In this document: in pieces, positions 7,869 through 16,536 of the stretch
How positions within the stretch are numbered: the first letter of the stretch is position 1
Layout of the letters: every line of letters starts with the position of its first letter
Origin: Modestobacter italicus
Lineage (GTDB): Bacteria > Actinomycetota > Actinomycetes > Mycobacteriales > Geodermatophilaceae
DNA length: 64,000 nt
Assembly: GCF_019799965.1 (NCBI RefSeq)
Contig: NZ_JABGCJ010000005.1
Coordinates: forward strand, 1 to 64,000
Direction of reading: 5' to 3'
Position numbers and translations under genes: made by a program
Notes under the pieces: generated by a model
Databases searched by the model: none
What the model was told of the DNA's origin: nothing
Seen by the model: only the letters and a program-made list of their open reading frames with translations

Positions 7869-8923
7869 GCCAGCCAGGCACCGCGACCACCGCCGCGGGG
7901 ACCGACCGGACCCGCCGGGCCCTGCTGGCCGTGCACACCGGGCGGGCCGACATCGTGCAGCTGGCCCGCTCGGCCGCGGCACGGCTGACCGAGGCCGGGA
8001 TCGTCGTCCGCCTGCTCGAGGACGAGGCCGAGGACATGGCCGTGCCGGGTGCGGAGGTCTGCCCGTTCGGGCCGGGCGCAGCCGACGACGTGGAGATCGT
8101 GCTGGTCTTCGGCGGCGACGGCACCTTCCTGCGGGCCGCCGAGCTCGCCCGCAGCACCGACGCCGCCATCACCGGGGTCAACCTCGGGCGGGTCGGCTTC
8201 CTCGCCGAGACCGAGCCCGAGGCCGTGGTGGAGATGCTCACGGCGGTGGAGCACCGCCAGTACCAGGTGGAGGAACGGCTCACCCTGGACGCCACGGTCC
8301 TCGACGCGGAGGGCCGGCCCACCGGTGAGAGCACCTGGGCGCTCAACGAGGTGTCGGTGGAGAAGGTCGAGCGGTCGCGGGTGCTCGACGTCGTGCTGGA
8401 GGTCGACGGCCGCCCGCTGACCAGCTTCGGCTGCGACGGCATCCTGTGCGCCACGCCGACGGGCTCCACCGCCTACGCGTTCTCCGCCGGCGGTCCGGTG
8501 GTCTGGCCCGACGTCGAGGCGCTGCTGCTGGTGCCGACCAACGCGCACGCGCTGTTCGCCCGGCCGCTGGTCACCTCGCCCAGCTCGGTGCTCACCGTCG
8601 CGGTTCCGCCCGACGGCACCCGGGCCCGGATCTCCGCCGACGGCCGGCGGATCGTCGAGGTGCCCGACGGCGGCCGGGTCGAGGTGCGGCGGTCGGACCG
8701 CCCGGTGCGCATCGCCCGGGTCAACCCGACGTCCTTCGGTGACCGGCTGGTCGCCAAGTTCGGGCTGCCGGTGCGCGGCTTCCGCGACGCCCGCTCGCAC
8801 GGCCCCGGGTTGGAGGCCCCGATCGGGCGGACCAACGTGCTCACCGGCGACGTCAACACCAGCGACGGCGTGCTGCGGACACCGGGGGAGGTGAGCGGTG
8901 GCCACCCGGACGGCGCGGCGTGA
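7865..8923 (+). CDS. nadK: NAD kinase
   Basis: 352-residue NAD kinase, which phosphorylates NAD to NADP using ATP or polyphosphate. Diagnostic motifs are VLVFGGDGTFLRAAELA (GGDG, near residue 80), LGRVGFLAE, LNEVSVEK and PTGSTAYAFSAGGP. It is slightly longer than the roughly 300-residue norm because of about 30 extra residues at the C terminus, which overlaps recN by 26 bases. GTG 7865 has GAGGGAGA upstream. The order tlyA-nadK-recN is conserved in actinobacteria. Confidence 0.96.
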   Translation: MSQPGTATTAAGTDRTRRALLAVHTGRADIVQLARSAAARLTEAGIVVRLLEDEAEDMAVPGAEVCPFGPGAADDVEIVLVFGGDGTFLRAAELARSTDAAITGVNLGRVGFLAETEPEAVVEMLTAVEHRQYQVEERLTLDATVLDAEGRPTGESTWALNEVSVEKVERSRVLDVVLEVDGRPLTSFGCDGILCATPTGSTAYAFSAGGPVVWPDVEALLLVPTNAHALFARPLVTSPSSVLTVAVPPDGTRARISADGRRIVEVPDGGRVEVRRSDRPVRIARVNPTSFGDRLVAKFGLPVRGFRDARSHGPGLEAPIGRTNVLTGDVNTSDGVLRTPGEVSGGHPDGAA

Positions 8924-10691
8924 GCAGCCCCCGGCCCCGGTGACCCCCGCGCGCCCGCACGGCGGGGCGCTGTCGGAGCTGCACCTGCACGGACTCGGCT
9001 CGATCGACGACGTCACCCTGGAGCTGGGTCCCGGGCTGACCGTGGTCACCGGGGAGACCGGTGCCGGCAAGACCATGGTGGTGACCGGACTGACCCTGCT
9101 CTTCGGGGGACGCGCGGACCAGGGCCGGGTGCGGGCCGGCGCGCGCGCCGGCGTCGAGGGCCGGCTGGTGCTGCCGCCGGAGTCCCCGGTGTGGGCCCGG
9201 GCCGCCGACGCGGGAGCCGAGCCGGACGAGGACGGCAGCCTGATCCTGGCCCGGACGTTCAGCGCGGAGGGGCGGTCCCGCGCGCACCTGGGCGGTCGCA
9301 GCGTCCCGGTCGGCGTCGTCGCCGAGCTGGCCGAGGACCTGCTGGCGGTGCACGGGCAGACCGACCAGCTGCGGCTGACCCGCCCGGCCGAGCAGCGCCG
9401 CGCCCTGGACCGGTACGCCGGCCCGGCCCACCTGGCGCTGGTCGAGGAGCACCGCGCGGCGTACGCCGCGTGGCGGGAGCTGGCCGAGGACCTGGACCGC
9501 CGGCGGGGCCAGGCCCGGGAGCTGGCGCAGACCGCCGACGTGCTGCGGCACGGTCTGGAGGAGATCGCCGCGGTCGCCCCCGAGCCGGGGGAGGACGAGG
9601 AGCTCGACACCTTGGCCAAGCGGCTGGGTGACGCCGACGCGCTGCGTTCGGTGGCCGACACCGCCCGGCTCGCCCTGGTGGGCGACGTGACCGGCGACCT
9701 CGGCGGTGAGGGCGGGCTGCCGCAGGACGCCACCAGTGCGCTGGCCACCGCCGAGCGGGCGCTGGCCGGATCCGACGACCCCACCCTCGTGCTGCTGGCC
9801 CAGGACCTCGCCGACGCCGTCGCGGTGGTCTCCGACGTCGGAGTGCAGCTGGCCGGCTACGTCGCCGACCTGGACGCCGACCCGGCCCGGCTGGCCGAGG
9901 TGCTCGACCGGCGGGCGGCGATCACCGCGCTGGTGCGCAAGTACGCCGACGTGGGTGACGGGCTGGCCGGGGTGCTGGCCTGGGCCGCGGACGCGGAGTC
10001 CCGGCTGGCGCAGCTGGACGTCTCCGACGAGGCGCTCGAGGCGCTCGAGGCTGCCCGCGACGCGGCGCGCGCCGAGCTGGCCGCGCTGTCGGCGCGGGTC
10101 ACCGAGGGGCGCCGGGCCGCCGCCGAGGGCTTCGCCGCCGCGGTGGGCGAGGAGCTCGCCGGGCTGGCGATGAAGAACGCGCAGGTGGCCTTCCGGATCG
10201 ACAGCGACCCCGACGAGCCCGGCCCGGACGGCGTCGACGAGGTCGTGCTGCTGCTCACCCCGCACCCCGGCGCCCCGGCCCGCCCGGTGCACAAGGGTGC
10301 CTCCGGCGGTGAGCTGTCCCGGGTGATGCTGGCCATCGAGGTGGTCTTCGCCGGCGCGGATCCGGTGCCGGTGATGGTGTTCGACGAGGTGGACGCCGGT
10401 GTCGGCGGTCAGGCAGCGGGGGAGATCGGGCGGCGGCTGGCCCGGCTGGCCCGGGAGCACCAGGTCGTCGTGGTCACCCACCTGGCCCAGGTCGCGGCCT
10501 TCGCCGACACCCACCTGGTGGTGGACAAGTCACCGGACTCGGCGGCGGGCGTGACAGCCACCGACATCCGCGCGGTCGCCGGGGAGGACCGGGTGCGCGA
10601 GCTGGCCCGGATGCTGTCCGGCCTGGCCGACAGCGACACCGGCCAGGCCCACGCCCGTGAGCTGCTCGCCGTGGCCGCCGAGCGCCAGTAG
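8898..10691 (+). CDS. recN: DNA repair protein RecN
   Basis: 597-residue SMC-like ATPase for double-strand-break repair. Walker A GETGAGKTM lies near residue 55, the ABC signature is GASGGELSRVMLA, Walker B is PVMVFDEVDAGVGG, and the D/H-loop region is VVVVTHLAQVAAFAD. The central 250 residues are Ala/Glu/Leu/Arg-rich coiled coil. GTG 8898 lies inside the nadK 3' end, so the two are translationally coupled. The first 25 residues before the ATPase core are variable and basic. Confidence 0.96.
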   Translation: MATRTARREQPPAPVTPARPHGGALSELHLHGLGSIDDVTLELGPGLTVVTGETGAGKTMVVTGLTLLFGGRADQGRVRAGARAGVEGRLVLPPESPVWARAADAGAEPDEDGSLILARTFSAEGRSRAHLGGRSVPVGVVAELAEDLLAVHGQTDQLRLTRPAEQRRALDRYAGPAHLALVEEHRAAYAAWRELAEDLDRRRGQARELAQTADVLRHGLEEIAAVAPEPGEDEELDTLAKRLGDADALRSVADTARLALVGDVTGDLGGEGGLPQDATSALATAERALAGSDDPTLVLLAQDLADAVAVVSDVGVQLAGYVADLDADPARLAEVLDRRAAITALVRKYADVGDGLAGVLAWAADAESRLAQLDVSDEALEALEAARDAARAELAALSARVTEGRRAAAEGFAAAVGEELAGLAMKNAQVAFRIDSDPDEPGPDGVDEVVLLLTPHPGAPARPVHKGASGGELSRVMLAIEVVFAGADPVPVMVFDEVDAGVGGQAAGEIGRRLARLAREHQVVVVTHLAQVAAFADTHLVVDKSPDSAAGVTATDIRAVAGEDRVRELARMLSGLADSDTGQAHARELLAVAAERQ

Positions 10692-10696
10692 GCGAA

Positions 10697-10731
10697 GGCC
10701 GCCACCCCTCGCGGGCTCGGGGAGGTGGCCG
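10697..10731. terminator. Probable bidirectional terminator between recN and tetR-type gene
   Basis: An imperfect GC-rich inverted repeat (GGCCGCCACC on the left, GGAGGTGGCC on the right) sits in the 41-base gap between two convergent genes. There is no T tract, as usual in this genome. Confidence 0.5.
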
Positions 10732-10732
10732 T

Positions 10733-11725
10733 TCAGCGGCGCTTGGCGTACCCGGCGAGCCCGAACTGCATCAGGGCCAGCCCGCGCCGGCCGCGGGTGC
10801 GGAGCTCCTCGACCAGCTCGGGGCCGGACGCGCCCTCGAGCACCCGGTCGCGCGCCAGCTCCAGCAGCGCGGAGTACAGGCCCAGCACCGCGTTGGCCGC
10901 GAGCCAGGGCTCCAGCTCGTCGGGCCCGGCGTGGGTCTCCAGCACGATCTGCTCGGCGAGGGTGTCGGCGAGGGTGCCGAGGATCTCCCGCTCCCGCACC
11001 TGCAGCGTGCGGCTGCCCCGGATGACCCGGGCCATCTCCGCCACGCCCTCGGCGGCGGCCGGGGAGCCCAGCTGGCTGATCGCGGCGACCACGAAACCGC
11101 CGGCCGCGGCCGCGACCGACTCACCGGCCGGGCGTCGCCGGACGGCGTCGAGCAGGGCCGCCCGGATCGGCGGGTCGGCCTCGAAGACCAGGCCCTCCTT
11201 GACCGGGAAGTGGTTGAAGACCGTCTTCTCGACGACGCCGGCCCGCTGGGCGATCTCCATGACGCTGACGTGGTCGAAGCCGCGCTCGACGAACAGCTCG
11301 GCCGCCGCGTCGACGATCGCCTCGCGGGTCCGCTGACGGCGCTGCTCCCGCAGGTTCGGCCCACGCCGTTCACGGCGGCGTGCACGGCGCCCCGGGCCGG
11401 GGGCGTCGGCCGGCTCGTCGGCCGTCGAGCCGCCCGTGCCCGCGTCGGCGGTCACCGAGGCGGCGTCGTCCGGGGTCTGCGCCGGTGGGGTGGTCGAGGT
11501 GCCGGGGCGCTCGGCCGGGGTGGGCACCGGCGGCCGCATGGGCAGGGCCACCACCGAGGCGGTGACCTCGGGGGCGGTGGCCTCGCGGGCGGTGCCCGGG
11601 TCCTCGGCGGCTGCGGTGGGGCCCTCGGCGGACCCGGGTGACGACGCGTCGACGGTGGCGTCCTCGGCCGTGTCGTCGAGCAGGACGGTCGCTGTGCTCC
11701 GGCGAGCGGAGGCCCCTGCAGTCAC
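10733..11725 (-). CDS. TetR-family transcriptional regulator with long disordered N terminus
   Basis: 330-residue protein. The last 205 residues are a TetR regulator: HTH region REAIVDAAAELFVERGFDHVSVMEIAQRAGVVEKTVFNHFP followed by an all-helical ligand domain. The first 125 residues are Pro/Thr/Ala/Asp rich with an RRARRRERRG patch just before the HTH, unusual for this family. A TACCGT box ends 7 bases before GTG 11725, supporting that start; GTG 11734 and ATG 11539 (268 aa) are alternatives. The ligand is unknown. It lies divergent to steA, so it could control the envelope module, but no operator was identified. Confidence 0.87.
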   Translation of the reverse strand: MTAGASARRSTATVLLDDTAEDATVDASSPGSAEGPTAAAEDPGTAREATAPEVTASVVALPMRPPVPTPAERPGTSTTPPAQTPDDAASVTADAGTGGSTADEPADAPGPGRRARRRERRGPNLREQRRQRTREAIVDAAAELFVERGFDHVSVMEIAQRAGVVEKTVFNHFPVKEGLVFEADPPIRAALLDAVRRRPAGESVAAAAGGFVVAAISQLGSPAAAEGVAEMARVIRGSRTLQVREREILGTLADTLAEQIVLETHAGPDELEPWLAANAVLGLYSALLELARDRVLEGASGPELVEELRTRGRRGLALMQFGLAGYAKRR

Positions 11726-11732
11726 ACCAGTC

Positions 11733-11738
11733 ACGGTA
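11733..11738 (-). promoter_or_regulatory. -10 box TACCGT, leaderless start of the TetR-type gene
   Basis: On the minus strand TACCGT is followed after 7 bases by GTG 11725. This spacing matches the other TANNNT-GTG pairs in the window and favours 11725 over the GTG at 11734, which overlaps the box. Confidence 0.5.
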
Positions 11739-11887
11739 GTGACGGGCCGGTCCCGTCCCCGGGGAGCGACACCCCCTGCGTTCCTCGGCGTGTCCGGTCC
11801 AACCCGGTGTCGCTCACGGACTGTGACTGATCGGTCGCTGTCGCGCGTCGGATAGGGCCGGTCGGCGCATCGTGGGAGCATCGCGGG

Positions 11888-13072
11888 ATGCGCATCGGCA
11901 CCCTGCGGCGCGGACGAGCGTCCGAGACGGCACCCGGCGTGACCGCCACGGCGCGCCTGGACCGTCGGACCAAGAACCTGACCAAGCGGCTGCGGCCCGG
12001 CGAGATCGCCGTGATCGACCACGTGGACATCGACCGGGTGAGCGCCGACTCCCTGGTGGCTGGCAAGGTCGGTGCCGTCGTCAACGCGGCGCCCAGCACC
12101 TCGGGCCGGTACCCGAACCTCGGCCCCGGCATCCTGGTCGAGGCCGGGATCCCGCTGGTCGACGGCGTCGGCAAGGAGGTGTTCACCAAGCTCAAGGAGG
12201 GGGTCACCCTCCGGGTCGAGGGCAACAAGGTGTACGCCGGCGACGAGGTGGTCGCCGAGGGCGTCGAGCAGACGGCGGAGACGGTCGCCGAGGCGATGGC
12301 CGAGGCGCGCGCCGGGCTCTCCACCCAGTTGGAGGCCTTCGCCGCCAACACCATGGAGTACATGAAGCGCGAGCGGGCGCTGCTCCTCGACGGCGTGGGC
12401 GTGCCCGACGTCGCCACCCGGATCGAGGGCCGGCACGTGCTGGTCGTCGTCCGCGGGTACGACTACAAGGAGGACCTCCAGGCGCTGCGTCCCTACATCC
12501 GGGACTACCGCCCGGTGCTCATCGGCGTCGACGGCGGCGCGGATGCGCTGATCGAGGCCGGCTACCAGCCGGACATGATCATCGGCGACATGGACTCGGT
12601 GAGCGACAGCGTGCTCAAGTGCGGCGCCGAGGTGGTCGTGCACGCCTACGCCGACGGCCGGGCCCCGGGCCTGCAGCGCGTCCAGGACCTCGGCGTCGAC
12701 GCGATCACCTTCCCGGCCTCGGCCACCAGCGAGGACATCGCGATGCTGCTGGCCGACGAGAAGGGCGCCTCGCTGATCGTCGCCGTCGGCACCCACGCCA
12801 CCCTGATCGAGTTCCTCGACAAGGGCCGCGGCGGCATGGCCTCCACCTTCCTGACCCGGCTGCGGCTGGGCGGCAAGCTGGTCGACGCCAAGGGCGTGAG
12901 CCGGCTCTACCGCAGCCGCATCTCCACCCTGGCGCTGGTCCTGCTGGTGCTGGCCGCGCTGGTCGCGATCACCGCGGCGCTGGCGGTGTCCACCGCCGGC
13001 CACATCTACCTCGACCTGCTGGTCGACCAATGGGACAGCTTCGTGTTCTGGCTGGAGAACCTCTTCTCGTGA
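11888..13072 (+). CDS. steA: SteA-like cell-separation protein
   Basis: 394-residue protein of the SteA family, which has a thiamine-pyrophosphokinase-like core (VLIGVDGGADALIEAGYQPDMIIGDMDSVSD around residues 215-245) and a C-terminal membrane helix (LALVLLVLAALVAITAALAV near residue 350). The N-terminal half has VGAVVNAAPSTSGRYPNLGPGILVEAG. In Corynebacterium glutamicum SteA and SteB act together in septal peptidoglycan cleavage. Its stop overlaps the steB GTG by three bases, and it leads a six-gene run of envelope-type genes. Confidence 0.9.
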   Translation: MRIGTLRRGRASETAPGVTATARLDRRTKNLTKRLRPGEIAVIDHVDIDRVSADSLVAGKVGAVVNAAPSTSGRYPNLGPGILVEAGIPLVDGVGKEVFTKLKEGVTLRVEGNKVYAGDEVVAEGVEQTAETVAEAMAEARAGLSTQLEAFAANTMEYMKRERALLLDGVGVPDVATRIEGRHVLVVVRGYDYKEDLQALRPYIRDYRPVLIGVDGGADALIEAGYQPDMIIGDMDSVSDSVLKCGAEVVVHAYADGRAPGLQRVQDLGVDAITFPASATSEDIAMLLADEKGASLIVAVGTHATLIEFLDKGRGGMASTFLTRLRLGGKLVDAKGVSRLYRSRISTLALVLLVLAALVAITAALAVSTAGHIYLDLLVDQWDSFVFWLENLFS

Positions 13073-14016
13073 TCGACTTCCGTTACCACCTCGTCTCGCT
13101 GATCGCCGTCTTCCTGGCCGTCGCGCTCGGGATCATCATCGGCACGACTCAGCTCAACGGGCCGCTGACGGACAACCTGCAGAACCAGGTCAGTGCCCTG
13201 CAGACCGACAAGCGCGAGCTGGAGGACCAGACCCAGCAGCTGCAGGCCCAGCTCGACGACGTGGGCAGCTTCGAGGAGGCCGTCGGCCCGACCCTGGTCG
13301 AGGACGCCCTCACCGACCGCAGCGTCGTGCTGGTCCTCGACGGCACCGACGTCGCCCCGGAGGTGGTCGAGGGGGTCACCGCGCTGCTCGGCAGCGCCGG
13401 GGCCACGGTCACCGGCACCGTCCGGCTGACCGACGCCTTCGGCACCGCGGACGCCGAGAGCAGCCTGTCCAGCTACCTCAGCGGACCGGGGCTGCCGGCC
13501 AGCTGGACGCCGCCGGAGACCGACGACACCGGCGAGCAGGCCGCCTCGCTGCTCGCGCAGGTGCTGATGGTCCCGCCGGCCACCGCGGAGGGCCCGGGGG
13601 TCGTCCCGGACGCAGCCGCCACCTCGACCGTGCTGGCCGGGCTCGAGCAGCTCGAGGTGCTGAGCCGGGACACCTCCTCGGTCAGCCCGGCGGACTTCGC
13701 CGTCGTGCTGACCACCGGCGAGGCGGAGGGCGAGGACGCCGCCGAGCGGCAGGAGGCGCTGGTGCAGCTGGTCGGCGCGCTCGACGCGCAGGGCGCCGGC
13801 GCGGTCGTCGCCGGCGACCAGGACGCCGCCCGAGAGGGTGGCCTGGTCGCCGCCGTCCGCACCGACCCCACGGTCGCCGTCTCCACGGTCGACAACGTCG
13901 CCACCGCGGCCGGGCGGATCAGCACGGTCCTCGCGCTGGCCGCCGAGGGCCGCGGCACGACCGGCGCCTACGGGACCGGCGAGGACACCCAGCCGGTCCC
14001 GCCCGCGGCCCCGTGA
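13069..14016 (+). CDS. steB: SteB / MctB-like envelope protein
   Basis: 315-residue protein. An N-terminal membrane anchor (YHLVSLIAVFLAVALGIIIG, residues 6-25) is followed by a coiled coil rich in Gln/Leu/Asp (residues 35-75) and an extracytoplasmic Ala/Asp/Val-rich domain. It matches the SteB / copper transporter MctB family (M. tuberculosis Rv1698). MctB was described as an outer-membrane copper channel in mycobacteria, while in corynebacteria SteB partners SteA in cell separation; the steA linkage favours the second role. The GTG overlaps the steA stop. Confidence 0.88.
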   Translation: MIDFRYHLVSLIAVFLAVALGIIIGTTQLNGPLTDNLQNQVSALQTDKRELEDQTQQLQAQLDDVGSFEEAVGPTLVEDALTDRSVVLVLDGTDVAPEVVEGVTALLGSAGATVTGTVRLTDAFGTADAESSLSSYLSGPGLPASWTPPETDDTGEQAASLLAQVLMVPPATAEGPGVVPDAAATSTVLAGLEQLEVLSRDTSSVSPADFAVVLTTGEAEGEDAAERQEALVQLVGALDAQGAGAVVAGDQDAAREGGLVAAVRTDPTVAVSTVDNVATAAGRISTVLALAAEGRGTTGAYGTGEDTQPVPPAAP

Positions 14017-14873
14017 CCGGCACGGGGACGACCGGTCCGGTGACCGGCCGGCGGACGGCGCTGGCGGTCACCGGTGCCCTCGCGGCCCGCGCCGGCCTGG
14101 CCGGTGCCGCTGCACTGACCGCGCGCCCGGCCGGTGCGCCGTGGCGCCGGACCAACTACGCCGGCCGGCCGGTGAGCCTGCTCGGTGGCCCCGCCCTGGC
14201 CGTGGCGGCCACCGCGTCGGCCGCGCTGGGCGCCCCGGCCGGGCAGCGGGCCGCCGCGGCCGTGGTCGGCACGGTGGCCGGCGTGGTCGGCGGCTACGAC
14301 GACCTGGCCGGCGCGCGACCGGAGCAGGCCCGGGACAAGGGACTGGCCGGGCACCTGGCGGCCCTCCGGGCCGGGCGGGTCTCCGCCGGTGCGGTCAAGG
14401 TCGCCGGCATCGGCGCCGCCGCGGCCGTGGCCGCGGTGCTCACCCGCCGGGGCGGCGGCCGGACCGCCCTCGTCGACGGCGTGCTGACCACCGGCCTGGT
14501 GGCCGGCACGGCCAACCTGGTCAACCTGCTCGACCTGCGTCCGGGACGGGCCGGCAAGGTCGCGGCGCTGGTCGCGGCCGGCACGCTCGGCGGCCCCGGC
14601 GGTGGCCTGGTCGCCGGCCCGCTGGGCGCGACCCTCGGTGTGCTCCCGGCCGACCTGGGAGAGCGGGTCATGCTCGGTGACTGCGGGGCGAACGCCGTCG
14701 GCGCACTGCTGGGGCTGCGGCTGGCCGGGATCGAGGCCCGCGGGACGCGCGCGGCCCTGCTCGGCACGGTCACCGCGCTGACCCTGGCCAGCGAGAAGGT
14801 CAGCTTCACCCGGGTCATCGAGTCGACGCCGGGCCTGCGCGAGCTCGACCGGCTCGGCCGCCGCGGCGCGTGA
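14013..14873 (+). CDS. MraY/WecA-like polyprenyl-phosphate transferase family membrane protein
   Basis: 286-residue polytopic protein, about 8 hydrophobic segments. The landmarks of the PNPT superfamily (MraY, WecA, TagO) are visible: YDDLAGARPEQARDKGLAGHLAAL (DD at 96-97, Lys 109, His 114), NLVNLLDLRPGRAGK (Asn 168 and 171, Asp 174) and LGDCGANAVGALLG (222-234). The second Asp of the usual DGLDG motif is Pro here and the protein is shorter than WecA, so it may be divergent or inactive. Family role: transfer of a sugar phosphate to undecaprenyl phosphate. The GTG overlaps the steB stop. Confidence 0.72.
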   Translation: MTGTGTTGPVTGRRTALAVTGALAARAGLAGAAALTARPAGAPWRRTNYAGRPVSLLGGPALAVAATASAALGAPAGQRAAAAVVGTVAGVVGGYDDLAGARPEQARDKGLAGHLAALRAGRVSAGAVKVAGIGAAAAVAAVLTRRGGGRTALVDGVLTTGLVAGTANLVNLLDLRPGRAGKVAALVAAGTLGGPGGGLVAGPLGATLGVLPADLGERVMLGDCGANAVGALLGLRLAGIEARGTRAALLGTVTALTLASEKVSFTRVIESTPGLRELDRLGRRGA

Positions 14874-14905
14874 GCGCACCGCAGCACCGGCGGGCACGGC
14901 GGTGA
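14870..14905 (+). CDS. Bridging mini-ORF (11 aa)
   Basis: An 11-codon ORF beginning GTGAGC overlaps the stop of the MraY-like gene and the GTG of the flippase gene by four bases each. It is too short for a domain. It probably serves only translational coupling, or is a chance product of the frequent GTGA junctions. Confidence 0.25.
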   Translation: MSAPQHRRARR

Positions 14906-16536
14906 CCGCCGGCACCCGCCGCCGGGTCGTCCAGGGCGTGGCCGGGGCGGCCGCGCTCATCTCGGCGCTGACACTGCTGTCCCGGCTGGCCGGCTTCGGC
15001 CGCACCGTCGTCTTCACCAACGCGGTGGGCGCCGACAGCACCGCCGACACCTACGTGGCGGCCAACAGCGTGCCCAACATCGTCTTCGAGGTGGTCGCCG
15101 GCGGTGCGCTGGCCAGCCTCGTCGTCCCGATGCTCGCCGGTGGCATCGCCGCCGGCGACCGGGAGCAGGTGCGCCGCACCGCCGGCGCGCTGCTGGGCTG
15201 GTCGCTGCTGGTCCTGGTGCCGCTGGCCGCGCTGCTGGCGCTGCTGGCCCGGCCGATCGCCGGTGCGCTGCTCGGCGACGATCCCGCCCAGGTCGACCTG
15301 GCCGCCCGCTTCCTGCTCGTCTTCGCCCCCCAGGTGGTGCTGTACGGGATCGCGGTGGTGCTCACCGGCGTCCTGCAGGCGCACCGGCGGTTCGCCGGGC
15401 CGGCGCTGGCGCCGCTGCTGTCCACCCTGGTGGTCGCCTCCGCCTACCTCCTCTTCGCCGGCCTGGACGGCGACCGGGACGTCACCGGGCTGTCCACCAC
15501 CGCCGAGCTGGTGCTCGGCGTGGGGACGACGCTGGGCGTGCTGGCGCTGGCGGCGTCCCTGCTGGTGCCGCTGCGCGGCCTGCGGCTGGGGCTGCGGCCC
15601 ACGCTGCGCTTCCCGGTGGGTGCGGCACCGCGGGTGCGCCGGCTGGCCCTGGCCGGGGTGCTCACCCTCGCCGGGCAGCAGCTGGTGGCCGTGGTGGCGA
15701 TCCGGCTGGCCAACGCCGGCGCGCCCGACGGCACCCAGGTCGCCTACCTCGCCGGGATGACGGTCTTCCTGTTGCCGTGGGCCGCGCTGGCCGTCCCGCT
15801 GGCCACCTCGGTGTACCCGGGGCTCACCGAGCGGGCCGCGGTCGGCGACGAGGACGGGTACCGGCGGACGCTGGCCCCGGCCGTCGTCCTCACCCTGGTG
15901 GCCAGCGCGGTGGCCGCCGCCGGTCTGGTCGCGGTCTCCGGGCCGATGGCGCGGGTGTTCCTCACCGCACCGGACGACGCCGACGCCGCGGTCGCGCTGC
16001 AGGCGACGATCGCGGCCTTCGCGCCCGGCCTGCTGGGCTACGGACTGGTCGCGCTGCTGACCCGGGCGCTGTACGCCCGTGGCCTGTGGCGGGAGCCCAC
16101 CGCCTGCGTGGTGGCGGGGTGGCTGGTCGCCGTCGTCGCCGACCTGGTGCTGGCCGCCACGTTGCCGGCGGAGGACCGGGCGCTGGCGCTCGGCGCCGGG
16201 CACAGCGCCGGGGTCACCGTCGCCGGGCTGGCGCTGCTGGTCGTGCTGCGCCGGGTCGCCGGCGGCGGGGCGCTGACCGGGGTGGCGCGCACCGGCGGGC
16301 CGGCGGTGCTGGCCGGGCTGGCCGGCGGCGCGGGCGGGTGGCTGACCGCCCGGGCGCTGGGCGCCGACCCGGTGCCCGACGGCGGGCTGCCGGCCGCGAT
16401 CGGCACCGGCGTGGTGGCCGGTGGGGTGGTGCTGGTGATCGCCGCGGCGGTCATGATGGGGACCGCCCGGCGGCCGCTGCTCGCGGCCGTGCACGGACTG
16501 CGGAGCCGGGGCGCTGAGGAGGTGTCGGATGACTGA
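14902..16536 (+). CDS. MurJ/MviN-like lipid flippase
   Basis: 544-residue integral membrane protein of the MviN/MurJ (MOP exporter) family with about 14 hydrophobic segments. Family features include the N-terminal ALTLLSRLAGFGRTVVFTNAVG, VPNIVFEVVAGGALASLVVPML and AHRRFAGPALAPLLSTLV. MurJ flips lipid II; actinobacteria have another MurJ near the chromosome end, so this is probably a paralogue for a related lipid-linked sugar. The 8-base overlap with the glycosyltransferase gene and the upstream PNPT-like gene support a common pathway. Confidence 0.85.
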   Translation: MTAGTRRRVVQGVAGAAALISALTLLSRLAGFGRTVVFTNAVGADSTADTYVAANSVPNIVFEVVAGGALASLVVPMLAGGIAAGDREQVRRTAGALLGWSLLVLVPLAALLALLARPIAGALLGDDPAQVDLAARFLLVFAPQVVLYGIAVVLTGVLQAHRRFAGPALAPLLSTLVVASAYLLFAGLDGDRDVTGLSTTAELVLGVGTTLGVLALAASLLVPLRGLRLGLRPTLRFPVGAAPRVRRLALAGVLTLAGQQLVAVVAIRLANAGAPDGTQVAYLAGMTVFLLPWAALAVPLATSVYPGLTERAAVGDEDGYRRTLAPAVVLTLVASAVAAAGLVAVSGPMARVFLTAPDDADAAVALQATIAAFAPGLLGYGLVALLTRALYARGLWREPTACVVAGWLVAVVADLVLAATLPAEDRALALGAGHSAGVTVAGLALLVVLRRVAGGGALTGVARTGGPAVLAGLAGGAGGWLTARALGADPVPDGGLPAAIGTGVVAGGVVLVIAAAVMMGTARRPLLAAVHGLRSRGAEEVSDD

